DNA of 64,000 nt from the NCBI GenBank assembly GCA_021805985.1, contig JAJZDN010000012.1, forward strand, positions 18,007 through 82,006. Reading direction: 5' to 3'. The notes under the pieces were generated by a model. That model had not been told where the DNA came from, did not search any database, and was given only the letters and a program-made list of their open reading frames with translations. The DNA is from Planctomycetota bacterium (GTDB taxonomy: Bacteria; Planctomycetota; Phycisphaerae; WQYP01). Within the stretch, counting starts at the first letter, position 1. Every line of letters starts with the position of its first letter. Positions 8,168 to 16,880 of this stretch are shown here, piece after piece. The position numbers and the translations under genes were made by a program.

Positions 8168-9526
8168 ATGCGATACACACTCAGCATTACCGAAGATTTA
8201 AACGACCGGCTTAAAAACGCGGTTTTTGGTATGGTCGGCTGCGAAGGAGCAGCATATGTTGTTTGTGGGGTGGCAACCTTAACTGACGAGATTCGCCTTT
8301 TGGCAAGAGATATCATTCCCGTCTGTGACGAGCATTACCTTCTCCGGCAATCAAGACGCTTGTCAATCGACGGCCGCTCTTTTGTTCCCGTTGCAAAGCG
8401 GGCCAAGTTTGAAAAGGAAGCGATTCTCTTTGTTCACTCACACCCGGAGGATTCTCCACATTTTTCCAACTATGATGATGAAGAAGATCCAAAATTGATG
8501 GCGTTCTTTAATGCTCGGACCGGACAGACACCGCATGGATCGCTCCTGTGTTTGCCGCCGGATCGATTAAAGGGCAGAATATGGACGACAACCGGCTGGC
8601 AACTCATAGAAAGAATCCGAGTTATCGGGAATCGGTTCCGTTTCTTTGATTTCGATACAAGCAAACCGCCGCTTCCGGAGTTCTATGACCGACAGGTACG
8701 TGCGTTTGGCCCAGAAATCCAATATCTTCTCCGCAGGCTACACGTTGGGGTGGTTGGTGCCGGGGGCACCGGCTCAGCGACGGTTGAACAACTTGCACGA
8801 CTTGGCGTCCGAGTAATTTCAATCTTTGACGGAAAATCCCTCGCGACTAGTAACGTCACTCGAGTTCATGGAGCGACCTTGGCAGACGCTGGAACGCCCA
8901 AAGCCGTGGTTCAAGAGACACATATCAAGAATCTGGGCTTGGGCACAGAACCGTATGTCCACTCACGTCCAATTACCGACGAGGATATTGCCAAGCATCT
9001 TCGTGGTTGTGATGTGGTTTTTGGATGTACTGATAACCACCTATCACGATCCATTCTTACCAGACTGGCACTATTTTACCTGATTCCCGTAATTGATATG
9101 GCGGTGAAGGTACATTCGGAACAGCAAGTCATTCGGGGCGTCTGGGGGCGTGTGACGACGTTGCTACCCGGAGAGGCCTGCTTGTTCTGCCACGAAACCA
9201 TTAACCCTGACATAATACGAGCTGAGACTTTGTCGGTCACTCAACGCGAGCACGAACTCGCTGAAGAATACATAACAGAACTTGCCACAGATGAGCCGGC
9301 AGTCATTACGTTTACGACCGCTGTTGCGGCACAAGCAGTTAATGAATTATTGCATCGGCTGACTGGTTTTATGGGCGCAGAACGGACATCATCCGAGGTC
9401 CTTCTGCAGTTTCATAATAGCCGGATACGTACCAACCGGATGACTCCCAAGCCCGATTGTTACTGCCAGCAGATACAACATTGGGGACGCGGAGATAGTC
9501 GAAATTTTCTCGGGCTCACCTGGTAA
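8168..9526 (+). CDS. JAB isopeptidase fused to ThiF/E1-like adenylating domain
   Basis: A 452-aa two-domain protein. Residues 1-155 are a JAB/MPN metalloprotease with an intact JAMM site: E26, H90-x-H92-P, S100 and D103. Residues 170-440 are a ThiF/E1-type adenylation domain with GxGxxG at 197-202, FDG at 220-222, SNVTR at 228-232 and probable zinc cysteines C338/C341 and C431/C433. It should adenylate the C-terminus of the ubiquitin-like protein, and its JAB part should trim or remove it. The region 374-386, where ThiF/MoeB-type E1s carry the thioester cysteine, reads TDEPAVITFTT with no Cys. The start at 8168 has AAGG about 7 bases upstream and follows the E2 stop by 2 bases. The upstream extension of the frame overlaps E2 and is not used. 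Confidence 0.88.
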   Translation: MRYTLSITEDLNDRLKNAVFGMVGCEGAAYVVCGVATLTDEIRLLARDIIPVCDEHYLLRQSRRLSIDGRSFVPVAKRAKFEKEAILFVHSHPEDSPHFSNYDDEEDPKLMAFFNARTGQTPHGSLLCLPPDRLKGRIWTTTGWQLIERIRVIGNRFRFFDFDTSKPPLPEFYDRQVRAFGPEIQYLLRRLHVGVVGAGGTGSATVEQLARLGVRVISIFDGKSLATSNVTRVHGATLADAGTPKAVVQETHIKNLGLGTEPYVHSRPITDEDIAKHLRGCDVVFGCTDNHLSRSILTRLALFYLIPVIDMAVKVHSEQQVIRGVWGRVTTLLPGEACLFCHETINPDIIRAETLSVTQREHELAEEYITELATDEPAVITFTTAVAAQAVNELLHRLTGFMGAERTSSEVLLQFHNSRIRTNRMTPKPDCYCQQIQHWGRGDSRNFLGLTW

Positions 9527-9532
9527 TCGATT

Positions 9533-9907
9533 ATGACTATGCGACTTATTGATATCATATCTTCAACTCGGACCAAATTGCGATCATTTTGGCTACGACT
9601 GCGTACCCCGAAGCAACGAAAGACGTTTAGCGGTTTGATTCGCTACAGTTCGTTTGCAGTTCCTGCACCGGAACTTCTGGCAGGTATGCTCATCTTGAAC
9701 GGACCAGATGAAAATCCTAAATGGCTCCGGTTTAGTTGTCCGTGTGGCTGCAAAACTGTCATAGCATTAAATCTTATGAAGAGTCATACTCCACGTTGGA
9801 CAATAACAATCCACCAAGATGGTACGCTCTCAGCAGCCCCGTCAGTAGATGTCACCAAATGTGGTAGCCATTTTTGGATTTACCACAACAGAATCCAATG
9901 GGTATGA
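9533..9907 (+). CDS. DUF6527-family protein of ubiquitin-like operon
   Basis: A 124-aa protein. The C-terminal half carries the pattern I associate with DUF6527: the Cys cluster C69-P-C71-G-C73, then PRW at 87-89, APSV at 102-105 and C110-G-S-H-F-W at 110-115. The cysteines and H113 could bind a metal, and Ser112 could be a nucleophile; neither is shown. The N-terminal 35 residues are basic and lack a recognised fold. It starts 6 bases after the JAB-E1 gene, so it belongs to the operon. From memory, this family accompanies bacterial ubiquitin-like loci, where a processing or protease role has been proposed. No strong ribosome site is visible; translational coupling is likely. Confidence 0.72.
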   Translation: MTMRLIDIISSTRTKLRSFWLRLRTPKQRKTFSGLIRYSSFAVPAPELLAGMLILNGPDENPKWLRFSCPCGCKTVIALNLMKSHTPRWTITIHQDGTLSAAPSVDVTKCGSHFWIYHNRIQWV

Positions 9908-10035
9908 GAAGACTTCGATAGGAAGTCCATATGACGACTTCATCGGTAATTGCGCGTTGGGGAGAGGCTTATCGCAACACGTTGCTTAATTCCTTGTTCC
10001 TTCGCGCCGACACCGTTTCGCGCTAGAGTGAGAAT

Positions 10036-10857
10036 ATGCAGAATGATCACAAGTATTTTATCTACGTTCGCAAATCGACCGGCACCGAGGAGCGGCAAAT
10101 CCGTTCCATCGGCGATCAACTGGCCGAAATCCGCGAGCTCGTTCGTCGAGAACATCTTGAAGTTGTCGGAAGCTTTGAAGAAAGCCAGAGTGCCATGACC
10201 AAAGGTCGCCCCCTATTCAGTGAGATGCTTGAACGGATCGAAGCGGGCGACGCTGACGGCATCATCGCCTGGCACCCTGACCGATTGGCACGGAATGCCT
10301 TTGATGGCGGGCGAGTCATCGACCTCATCGACGAACGGAAAATCCACGATCTTAAATTCTGTTCGTTCTGGGTTGAGCCGACCGCCCAAGGCAAGTTGAT
10401 GCTCAATCTTGCGTTCGGCCAATCCAAATACTATTCCGACAGCTTGTCCGTCAACATCCGTCGAGGGCAACGGCAAAAAGTGGCCAACGGCATCTACGCC
10501 CGGAAGGCACCGATCGGCTATCTCAATGAGCCGAAGCTGCGAACCATTGTTCCTGATCCGGAACGGGCACCGCTTGTCAAAATGGCATTTGAAACATATG
10601 CCACTGGCAAAATCTCTCTTGTTCAGCTTTGCGATATTCTGAACCAGAAGGGACTCCGGAGCAGTAACGACCGACCAATGCAGTCTTCCCGTTGCCAAGA
10701 TTTTCTTCGCAACCGTTTCTACTACGGCATGTTCATTCACAAGGGAGAAATGCATGAAGGCACACACGAACCCCTGATCACCAAAGCACTCTTTGACCGT
10801 GCCCAAGAATCCATGCAGCGACGCAGCAAGCCTGAGTCCGTGCGTCTCAAGTCATAG
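10036..10857 (+). CDS. Large serine recombinase, N-terminal part (ends at in-frame TAG)
   Basis: 273 residues up to an in-frame amber codon. Residues 5-150 are the resolvase catalytic domain, with nucleophile S14 in YVRKST and the conserved segments WHPDRLARN and the SVNIRRGQ helix. Residues 165-270 are the 'recombinase' DNA-binding domain (GYLN, then RNRFYYG near 230). After TAG (10855-10857) the same frame continues at once with VYRGLLRCGECG, which is the normal start of the next zinc-ribbon domain. The stop is therefore a single-base interruption rather than the natural end. It probably mobilised the island, and is now inactive unless the TAG is read through. Confidence 0.88.
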   Translation: MQNDHKYFIYVRKSTGTEERQIRSIGDQLAEIRELVRREHLEVVGSFEESQSAMTKGRPLFSEMLERIEAGDADGIIAWHPDRLARNAFDGGRVIDLIDERKIHDLKFCSFWVEPTAQGKLMLNLAFGQSKYYSDSLSVNIRRGQRQKVANGIYARKAPIGYLNEPKLRTIVPDPERAPLVKMAFETYATGKISLVQLCDILNQKGLRSSNDRPMQSSRCQDFLRNRFYYGMFIHKGEMHEGTHEPLITKALFDRAQESMQRRSKPESVRLKS

Positions 10858-10905
10858 GTCTATCGCGGCCTTCTACGTTGTGGCGAATGCGGCTGTGGTA
10901 TCACC

Positions 10906-11649
10906 ATGGAAACCCAGAAGGGTCATAATTATCTGCGATGCACCAAACGGGTGGAGCGCGACTGTTCCCAACCTTACATTCGAGAAGAGTGTACGACTGG
11001 ACAAATTGCCGCTGCCGTCACTACGGCATCACTGCCGGACGAGGTCGCCGAATGGCTCATTGAACAGGTCAAAACTGAACGAACCTCTAACGTCGCAATG
11101 ATCAACGATGCGAAGCAGAACGTCCAAAAGGCTATCGCCAAGATTGAAACTACTCTTGACCGTCTCACAACGGCCTATCTTGATGCCGGAGCGTTCACCG
11201 CTGCTGATTTCCGTATCCGTAAGGCTGAAGCCCTGGGAAAGAAGCGAAAATTGGAAGACGAACTCTTCGCCCTTGACAGAGGGGAAACCGTACGGTTCGA
11301 ACCGCTCATACGGTTCGTAAATGGCTCAAAACAAATGAAATACGTCGCTCAAGCGGGAAATCCGAAAGAATTACGAACACAACTGGAACACATCGGTTCG
11401 AACCTCACGTTAACGAACCGGACACTCAATTGGGAACCACGGGGAGCGTGGAAACTCGTTGTAAATCACGGTTCTTTTGCCCACGTCAACGCTGCGCTCT
11501 CGTCGAGCGCGGCGGCGTTACCTGGTGAAACTCACTTATTTCCGACGAAGTGGAGACGACCGGGATCGAACCGGCAACCCCTGCCTTGCAAAGGCAGTGC
11601 TCTCCCAATTGAGCTACGTCCCCAGGAGTGTCCATCCTACCAAACGTAA
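10906..11649 (+). CDS. Large serine recombinase, C-terminal part (same frame after TAG)
   Basis: This frame is continuous with the N-terminal part (offset 870 bases, a multiple of three), separated only by the amber stop at 10855. The open frame really begins at 10858; the ATG at 10906 is simply the first internal Met and has no ribosome site. It contains the rest of the zinc ribbon (RCTKR and DC), then a long coiled-coil helix with DAGAFTAADF, as in large serine integrases. From 11470 it is encoded by the right inverted repeat, and from 11551 by the antisense strand of tRNA-Ala, so roughly the last 60 residues are probably not native. Best read as the second half of one disrupted gene. Confidence 0.7.
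   Translation: METQKGHNYLRCTKRVERDCSQPYIREECTTGQIAAAVTTASLPDEVAEWLIEQVKTERTSNVAMINDAKQNVQKAIAKIETTLDRLTTAYLDAGAFTAADFRIRKAEALGKKRKLEDELFALDRGETVRFEPLIRFVNGSKQMKYVAQAGNPKELRTQLEHIGSNLTLTNRTLNWEPRGAWKLVVNHGSFAHVNAALSSSAAALPGETHLFPTKWRRPGSNRQPLPCKGSALPIELRPQECPSYQT
11470..11545 (+). repeat. Right copy of 76-bp inverted repeat bounding the accessory island
   Basis: The inverted partner of 6242-6317, with two mismatches. It lies inside the 3' end of the recombinase frame and ends 5 bases from the 3' end of tRNA-Ala. The inner hairpin is conserved, and both differences fall within its stems. Confidence 0.93.
11551..11623 (-). tRNA. tRNA-Ala (anticodon UGC)
   Basis: A 73-nt cloverleaf on the minus strand: acceptor stem GGGGACG/CGTCTCC, D stem GCTC/GAGC, anticodon stem CTGCC/GGCAG with loop TTTGCAA, and T arm GCCGG-TTCGATC-CCGGT. 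The anticodon TGC and the G3:U70 wobble pair identify alanine. CCA is not encoded. Its 3' end faces the island. Confidence 0.96.
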
Positions 11650-12173
11650 GGGCTAAGGCAAGAGGCCTCCTTAATATTCTTGGCAAAAATCGGCCGCCAT
11701 TGACGTAAATAGCCTGCCATCAAAGAAATAAATCGCCGAATTTCGCGCATAACTTCCACCTGCCTATTATACAGGCAGCAAAAAACCAAAACTTGGCATC
11801 TACTGGCGAACCCGTCTATTTATCAGGCAGCAGGCCATCTTTAACGTTCAGGTCTGGCCAAGAATTCTGGCAGCAATAAGGGGTGAAATCATCGCGCATT
11901 TCCGGACCTAATATGTTGCATAAACCATTATAATTAAAACACTTATATATTTCTTAACGCCCAGATTTAGTCCGCGTATTCCTCCGGCCCCTAATTATTT
12001 CAACGCCGTAGATCACTTGCGCACGGCGTTTGCATAGTACAATAGCACCCGGAGCACGTGCGAATATTCGGACAGGCTCCTGGTGGTTCACGGCGGCAGG
12101 CCCGGGCTTGATGTGTTGGAAGCTCGATGGTGCGGAAGGAATTTGCCGTTGGCGATAGCGGAGGTTGGTTTTG
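11624..12173. other. Noncoding stretch before the sigma-54 activator
   Basis: About 550 bases without a convincing gene or terminator. TCGGACAGGCTCCTGG at 12068-12083 is an exact copy of 28703-28718. AT-rich sequence near 11930-11965 could hold a promoter, but no clean -35/-10 or -24/-12 pair was found. Confidence 0.5.
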
Positions 12174-13793
12174 ATGGATCGCGCCGAACTGGAACTTACA
12201 ATTCTTACCGAAATTGGCCGTGCCCTCTCATCAGGCTTGGATTTGCACGCCGTTTTTGATCAGACCATGCGCGTGCTCGCGGATCGACTGGGCATGGAAC
12301 GCGGCTCCATGGTGCTGCTGGATTCGGCCACGGGAAAATTGCAGATAGAAGCGGCGCTGGGACTGACCGCCAACGAAATTCAACGGGGGCGATATGATGT
12401 CGGCGAAGGGATCACCGGGCAGGTAGTGGCCACCGGTAAGGCCCGCGTGGTTGCCGACATCAGTAAGGAAATTCAATTCCTCAACCGCACCGGTGCCCGC
12501 GTACCGGTGCCCGGCCGCGTGACCAGCTTTATATGCGTGCCGATACTTATTGAATCCAAGGCTTGCGGGGCATTGTCCGTTGATAAACAATTTGTCGATG
12601 AGGAAACGCTGAATAATGATCAGCGATTAATGGAAATCATTGCCGCATTTATTTCTCAGGCCATCAAAATAAATTCTATCGTCGCAACCGAACGAGAAGA
12701 ATGGCTGGAAGAACGCCGGCAACTTCGCAGCACCCTGCAAAGCAAATACAAATTTGACAATATCATCGGCAGTTCACCCACCATGCTGGAAGTTTTTGAC
12801 ACCATTGCGCAGGTGGCGACAAGTCGGGCCACGGTATTGCTGTTGGGTGAAACCGGAACCGGTAAGGAATTAATTGCCAAGGCCATTCATTTCAATTCCA
12901 ACCGCGTCGACAAGCCCTTTATCCGCATGAACTGCGGAGCTTTGACCGGCACGCTGCTGGAATCCGAACTTTTCGGCCATATCAAAGGAAGCTTCACCGG
13001 TGCCATCCGCGATAAAATCGGCCGCTTTGAAGCCGCCCATACCGGCACGCTGTTCCTGGATGAAATCGGCACGCTGGACACCAGCCTGCAAGTGAAACTT
13101 TTGCGCGTGTTGCAGGAACGGGAATTTGAACGCGTTGGTGATACCCGAACCATTCGCGTGGATGTACGAATCATCGCGGCCACCAATTTAAGCCTGCAGG
13201 ATGAAGTTGCCAAAGGAAAATTCCGGGAAGATCTGTTTTACCGCCTCAATGTTGTCACCATTAATTTGCCGGCCCTGCGTAGTCGCCGCGAGGATATTCC
13301 CAAGCTCATCGACTTTTTCTTTGATAAGTTCAATGCAGAAAATGGAAAAAATCTTAATAAAATCAGCCGTGAACTTGTCAATATTTTTGTCCGCTACCCC
13401 TGGCCAGGCAATGTGCGGGAATTAGAAAATGCCATGGAACGCGCGGTAGTTTTAAGTCGTGGGGACACGCTCACGGAAGACCTCCTGCCCACCGCCATTC
13501 GCGCCTTTGCCCAGCAGGGCCGAGCCAGTATCGCCAGCGAAGATCTCGACGGTATTGTGCATCGCCTGGCTGATCAAGCCATCAGCGAATACGCCCTCCG
13601 TGAGGGGCAAATTTATGATCTGGTCATTAACCAGGTGGAAAAGGCGCTGCTTGAAAAAGCCTTGCAGCGTTGTGGCGATGTGAAAATAAAAGCCGCAGAC
13701 TTTTTAGGCATCAACCGCAACACCCTGAACAAAAAAGTCAAAGAAATGGGCATCGAATCCAGTGAGCTGCCCGAAGCCGGCCATTCCACATGA
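12174..13793 (+). CDS. NifA/NtrC-type sigma-54-dependent activator with GAF domain
   Basis: A 539-aa regulator. An N-terminal GAF sensor (about 10-165, with GEGITGQV near 78) precedes the AAA+ central domain (Walker A GETGTGKE at 225-232, sigma-54 contact loop GSFTGA at 272-277 in place of the usual GAFTGA, Walker B LFLDE near 293-297). A Fis-type helix-turn-helix near the C-terminus contains [15 protein letters not shown]. It would bind enhancers and drive sigma-54 promoters in response to a GAF ligand. The ATG at 12174 is chosen because GGAGG at 12160-12164 gives a 9-base spacer; the TTG at 12165 is too close to that site. Target genes are not evident; no nif genes are nearby. Confidence 0.93.
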   Translation: MDRAELELTILTEIGRALSSGLDLHAVFDQTMRVLADRLGMERGSMVLLDSATGKLQIEAALGLTANEIQRGRYDVGEGITGQVVATGKARVVADISKEIQFLNRTGARVPVPGRVTSFICVPILIESKACGALSVDKQFVDEETLNNDQRLMEIIAAFISQAIKINSIVATEREEWLEERRQLRSTLQSKYKFDNIIGSSPTMLEVFDTIAQVATSRATVLLLGETGTGKELIAKAIHFNSNRVDKPFIRMNCGALTGTLLESELFGHIKGSFTGAIRDKIGRFEAAHTGTLFLDEIGTLDTSLQVKLLRVLQEREFERVGDTRTIRVDVRIIAATNLSLQDEVAKGKFREDLFYRLNVVTINLPALRSRREDIPKLIDFFFDKFNAENGKNLNKISRELVNIFVRYPWPGNVRELENAMERAVVLSRGDTLTEDLLPTAIRAFAQQGRASIASEDLDGIVHRLADQAISEYALREGQIYDLVINQVEKALLEKALQRCGDVKIKAADFLGINRNTLNKKVKEMGIESSELPEAGHST

Positions 13794-13872
13794 AAGCAGT
13801 AACCGCAGAAACTTTCGCCAATCTGTCCTGCGACCCGTGATCGTGCAACGTTGACCCATCGCCCGAACCCGC

Positions 13873-13995
13873 GGCCACGCCGCGTGGCCCGCTAAACATG
13901 GGACGGGATTATGCCACGCCGGGCCGCAGGCCGCCGCCAGCCCCCTCCCATCCCCCCCGTTTAGCGTGCCCGCCGGGCGGGCATCGCCGGCGGCG
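13873..13995. repeat. GC-rich hairpin cluster between convergent genes
   Basis: Perfect hairpins follow one another: GGCCACG/CGTGGCC with a 3-base loop (13873-13889) and GCCCGCC/GGCGGGC (13968-13982), plus a CGCCGGCGGCG stretch. The motif CGCTAAAC and its inverse GTTTAGCG also occur. It may terminate transcription from both sides. It overlaps the 3' end of the HD-nuclease frame. Confidence 0.5.
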
Positions 13996-14670
13996 ACATG
14001 CCACGAGTTTACGCGGCGGCGAATGGAACCCGCATTCCCCGCAATTTATTCGCAGGTCGCCCCGCAGCACGAAATCCGCCAGATAATTCGGCCAGTGATT
14101 AAATCCGCTCCGCGGCTTGGGGCCTTCCCGGCGGGCATGGAAATCAGAGGTGTCGATCCAATCGGCGTCCACCAGGCAACTAAACAGCAGCCGAGTTCGA
14201 ATATCGAAATCAACCCCACGCAGGGCCACCGCCTGGCCGGAGGCTGCGGTTTCCAGCTCGGGAAAATCCAACAGGGCTGAGGGCAAAATGGCCTTTGCTA
14301 TACTGCCGCCAGTCTTGACCCCTTCAGACATCTCATCCCGATCTGGCATTCCGCCGTGGTGGCCCAATATGGCGAAGCACACGTCAAAATGCTTTTGCAA
14401 TGTTTGTACCGCCTCTGCGGCCCCTGCCTGCTTGTGCCGCGTGGATTCTCCTTTCGGCTGAAGCCCGCGGATCATCCGCTGAAATTCCGGGCGATACTTC
14501 CCCAGATCATGCAGCAGCCCCGCGGCGTGAGCCGCTCGGGCGAATTCCTTATCACCCGGCCGGGCTTCGCAGGCAAACTTTGCGGCTAGTTTGGCGACGT
14601 TTTCCAGATGCTCGCGCAAGGGTTGCCATTGTGATTGATCTTCCCCGTAGGTATGCGCGAAATAATCCAT
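13909..14670 (-). CDS. Orphan Cas3''-like HD nuclease, truncated after the HD domain
   Basis: A 253-aa protein starting at an ATG with AGGGGAA about 7 bases upstream. All HD-nuclease metal motifs are present: H21, HD at 54-55 (GLLHDLGKY), a His in RHKQAGAA, GHHGG and a late Asp in VDADWIDT. This is the signature of the Cas3'' HD domain of type I CRISPR systems. The match ends soon after the last Asp. The remaining residues come partly from the GC-rich hairpin DNA and look like readthrough. No helicase part, other cas gene or CRISPR array is seen in the window. It is probably a remnant, although an independent HD nuclease cannot be excluded. Confidence 0.7.
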   Translation of the reverse strand: MDYFAHTYGEDQSQWQPLREHLENVAKLAAKFACEARPGDKEFARAAHAAGLLHDLGKYRPEFQRMIRGLQPKGESTRHKQAGAAEAVQTLQKHFDVCFAILGHHGGMPDRDEMSEGVKTGGSIAKAILPSALLDFPELETAASGQAVALRGVDFDIRTRLLFSCLVDADWIDTSDFHARREGPKPRSGFNHWPNYLADFVLRGDLRINCGECGFHSPPRKLVACRRRRCPPGGHAKRGGWEGAGGGLRPGVA

Positions 14671-15016
14671 GGCCGCTTCCCCTTGGATCGCACTGAACTT
14701 GCACGTGAATCTCTGACACACGCGATACGTGAACTTAACAAAAACCTACGCTACCTTGCCGTGGCGGTTTTGGCAATTCGAGACCAGAAAGAAGGCGGGG
14801 GTGCCAGCATCGGGTATTTAGCCTCGTGCATTTAGCAACTGGCTTGCTTCGTGTACAATTTGCCCTCAAAGGCTGACGTGTTTCAGAGCGGCGGTGCGGG
14901 CCGCCGGCAACAATCAGCCATCTGGCGCGTTGGGCTTTTGACGCACGTGCCGGCCGCTAGCGCTTGGATTTTCCGGCCGGCAGTGCTTGGCAAACAATGT
15001 TTTTGGGAGTACATGG
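14671..15016. other. Intergenic region before the MoxR gene
   Basis: About 350 bases between divergent genes. No convincing ORF, tRNA or terminator was seen. GGGAG at 15005-15009 is the MoxR ribosome site. Confidence 0.4.
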
Positions 15017-16102
15017 ATGACAACAGTTCCCACCCCCGACCCCCGGCCGCGGTCCACAGTTGCCGCCTCGCCGGGCGCAGAAATGGCCGCCATTGAACGC
15101 CTCAAGCTTGTGCGCGAAGCCATGCTGGCGGAAATCCATAAAGTCATCGTGGGTCAATCCGACGTGATGGAATCCCTTTTACTGGCCTTATTTTCGCGCG
15201 GGCACTGCCTGCTGGTAGGTGTCCCGGGCCTCGCAAAAACCCTGATGATCAGCACCTTGGCCAAGGTTTTAAGCCTGAACTTTAACCGCATTCAGTTCAC
15301 ACCGGATTTAATGCCCTCGGATATCACCGGCACCGATATCATTCAGGAGGATCCGCAAACCGGCAAACGCGTATTTAATTTCATCAAAGGACCCGTGTTT
15401 ACCAACATGCTTCTGGCGGACGAAATCAACCGCACCCCCCCTAAAACACAAGCGGCACTCTTACAGGCAATGCAGGAGTATCAGGTAACCGCAGGCGGCC
15501 AAACCTATCCCCTGCAGCAGCCCTTTTTTGTCCTGGCCACACAGAATCCAGTGGAGCAGGAGGGCACCTACCCGCTGCCGGAAGCACAGTTAGACCGCTT
15601 CATGTTCATGGTCAAGGTGGGCTACCCGCAGCGCGACGAGGAACGGATGATCGTCAAACAAACCACCATGGATATTCGCAACGAACCCCATGCGGTACTT
15701 TCCGCTGAGGATATTCTGGCGATCCAAAAACTTGTACGCCGCGTGCCGGTAAGCGATCATGTGGTGGATTATGCGGTCAATCTGGTGCGGGCCACGCGTC
15801 CGCATGAAAAAGATGCTCCGGACTTTATTAATAACTATCTCACCTGGGGTGCCGGCCCGCGCGCGGCGCAGAATCTGGTCCTGGGAGCAAAAGCGCGAGC
15901 ACTTTTGCGGGGCCGGCTTAATGTCAGCACGGATGACATTCGCCACGTTGCCAAACCCGTCCTGCGCCATCGAATCATTACCAATTTTAACGCCGATGCT
16001 GAAGGAATTGACACCGATGCCGTGGTCGACAAGCTCATTGCCACGATTAAAGAACCCTCGGCCGACGCTTACAAAGCGGCAGAGGCCGCAGCAACGGCAT
16101 AA
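15017..16102 (+). CDS. MoxR-family AAA+ ATPase
   Basis: A 361-aa ATPase with Walker A GVPGLAKT, Walker [19 protein letters not shown], and the [23 protein letters not shown] segment diagnostic of MoxR proteins (AAA_3 plus a lid domain). MoxR ATPases act as chaperones that insert cofactors or assemble complexes, usually with DUF58 and von Willebrand A partners. No such partner gene follows here; the next gene encodes a DUF2203 protein after a 237-base gap. The ATG at 15017 has GGGAG 7 bases upstream. An upstream TTG in frame is not preferred. Confidence 0.93.
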   Translation: MTTVPTPDPRPRSTVAASPGAEMAAIERLKLVREAMLAEIHKVIVGQSDVMESLLLALFSRGHCLLVGVPGLAKTLMISTLAKVLSLNFNRIQFTPDLMPSDITGTDIIQEDPQTGKRVFNFIKGPVFTNMLLADEINRTPPKTQAALLQAMQEYQVTAGGQTYPLQQPFFVLATQNPVEQEGTYPLPEAQLDRFMFMVKVGYPQRDEERMIVKQTTMDIRNEPHAVLSAEDILAIQKLVRRVPVSDHVVDYAVNLVRATRPHEKDAPDFINNYLTWGAGPRAAQNLVLGAKARALLRGRLNVSTDDIRHVAKPVLRHRIITNFNADAEGIDTDAVVDKLIATIKEPSADAYKAAEAAATA

Positions 16103-16339
16103 GCGCGGCCTGCTGCAGTAAAAATGGCAGGTTTTATACCCGCAAACGCGGAAAATCCCGCGCGGGCACCTGCACGCCTGCAAATGAGGAGAGAGGGCAC
16201 TTAAAAATTTATTATCAGCATTCCTTGAAGTTCCGGGAATGAAAGTGCCGATTTGTGATTCTGGCAGGCTATTATAGGTATAGGCGTTTAATGATAAGCG
16301 CTTGTAAGGTAGTTTTAAGCCAGAAAGGCAGTTACAAAC

Positions 16340-16795
16340 ATGACCCGCGCAAGTTCCCACAATGACAAACAGTCCTTGGAGCCGACTCCCAAGCGGTATT
16401 TTACTCTGGCGGAAGCACGCCGATCCTTGGTATTGGTCAATCGCATCGCCACCGACATTCAAGGCATTGAGTTGCAACGCCGCAAACTGGTGCATCAGAC
16501 GGCTTCGAGCCACGAACAGCCATCCGCCCAGGAGGCCAATGCCATTGAATCGCAATTTGACAAGATGACTGAACAGCTTAGCGGCCTGCTGGAGGAATTA
16601 GCGGCCGTCGGCGTTGAACTCAAAGACCCCACCCGTGGATTGCTGGATTTCCCATCCCGGTTTAATGGCCGGGACATACTTTTATGCTGGCAGATCGGCG
16701 AGCCAACCATTAACTTCTGGCATGACATCAGTGCCGGATTTGCCGGACGTCGCAGCGTAGGTGAATTGGAACTCCAACCCCAGGCAGTAGGATAA
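16340..16795 (+). CDS. DUF2203-family protein
   Basis: A 151-aa soluble protein with the DUF2203 pattern: YFTLAEARRSLVLVNRI near the start, a helical middle, then GLLDFPS, ILLCWQIGEP and FWHDISAGFAGRR at the end. The family has no established function. It is probably transcribed alone and ends 45 bases before a strong terminator. Confidence 0.85.
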   Translation: MTRASSHNDKQSLEPTPKRYFTLAEARRSLVLVNRIATDIQGIELQRRKLVHQTASSHEQPSAQEANAIESQFDKMTEQLSGLLEELAAVGVELKDPTRGLLDFPSRFNGRDILLCWQIGEPTINFWHDISAGFAGRRSVGELELQPQAVG

Positions 16796-16840
16796 ACGTC
16801 GAAATTATCGAAGAAACCACTGCGTAAGAATTCGCCTGTA

Positions 16841-16878
16841 AGCCGCGGTCGCATAGCATGTGACCGCGGCTTTTTTTT
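16841..16878 (+). terminator. Rho-independent terminator after the DUF2203 gene
   Basis: AGCCGCGGTC and GACCGCGGCT form a perfect 10-bp stem with an 11-base loop, followed by a run of eight T. Confidence 0.92.
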
Positions 16879-16880
16879 CC

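Noticed and set aside
7490..9526. Sulfur-carrier (ThiS/MoaD) pathway instead of ubiquitin-like conjugation
   Set aside because: No GG terminus, an E2-like gene is present and the JAB domain is fused to E1; this fits conjugation and deconjugation better.
9940..10155. 71-aa minus-strand ORF before the recombinase
   Set aside because: It overlaps the conserved start of the recombinase and has no ribosome site or homology by eye.
11486..11686. ORFs across 11551-11623
   Set aside because: The sequence is translated tRNA-Ala, a classic false ORF.
15017..16795. MoxR plus DUF2203 as a defence or MoxR-vWA operon
   Set aside because: No vWA or DUF58 partner follows, and there is a 237-base gap.
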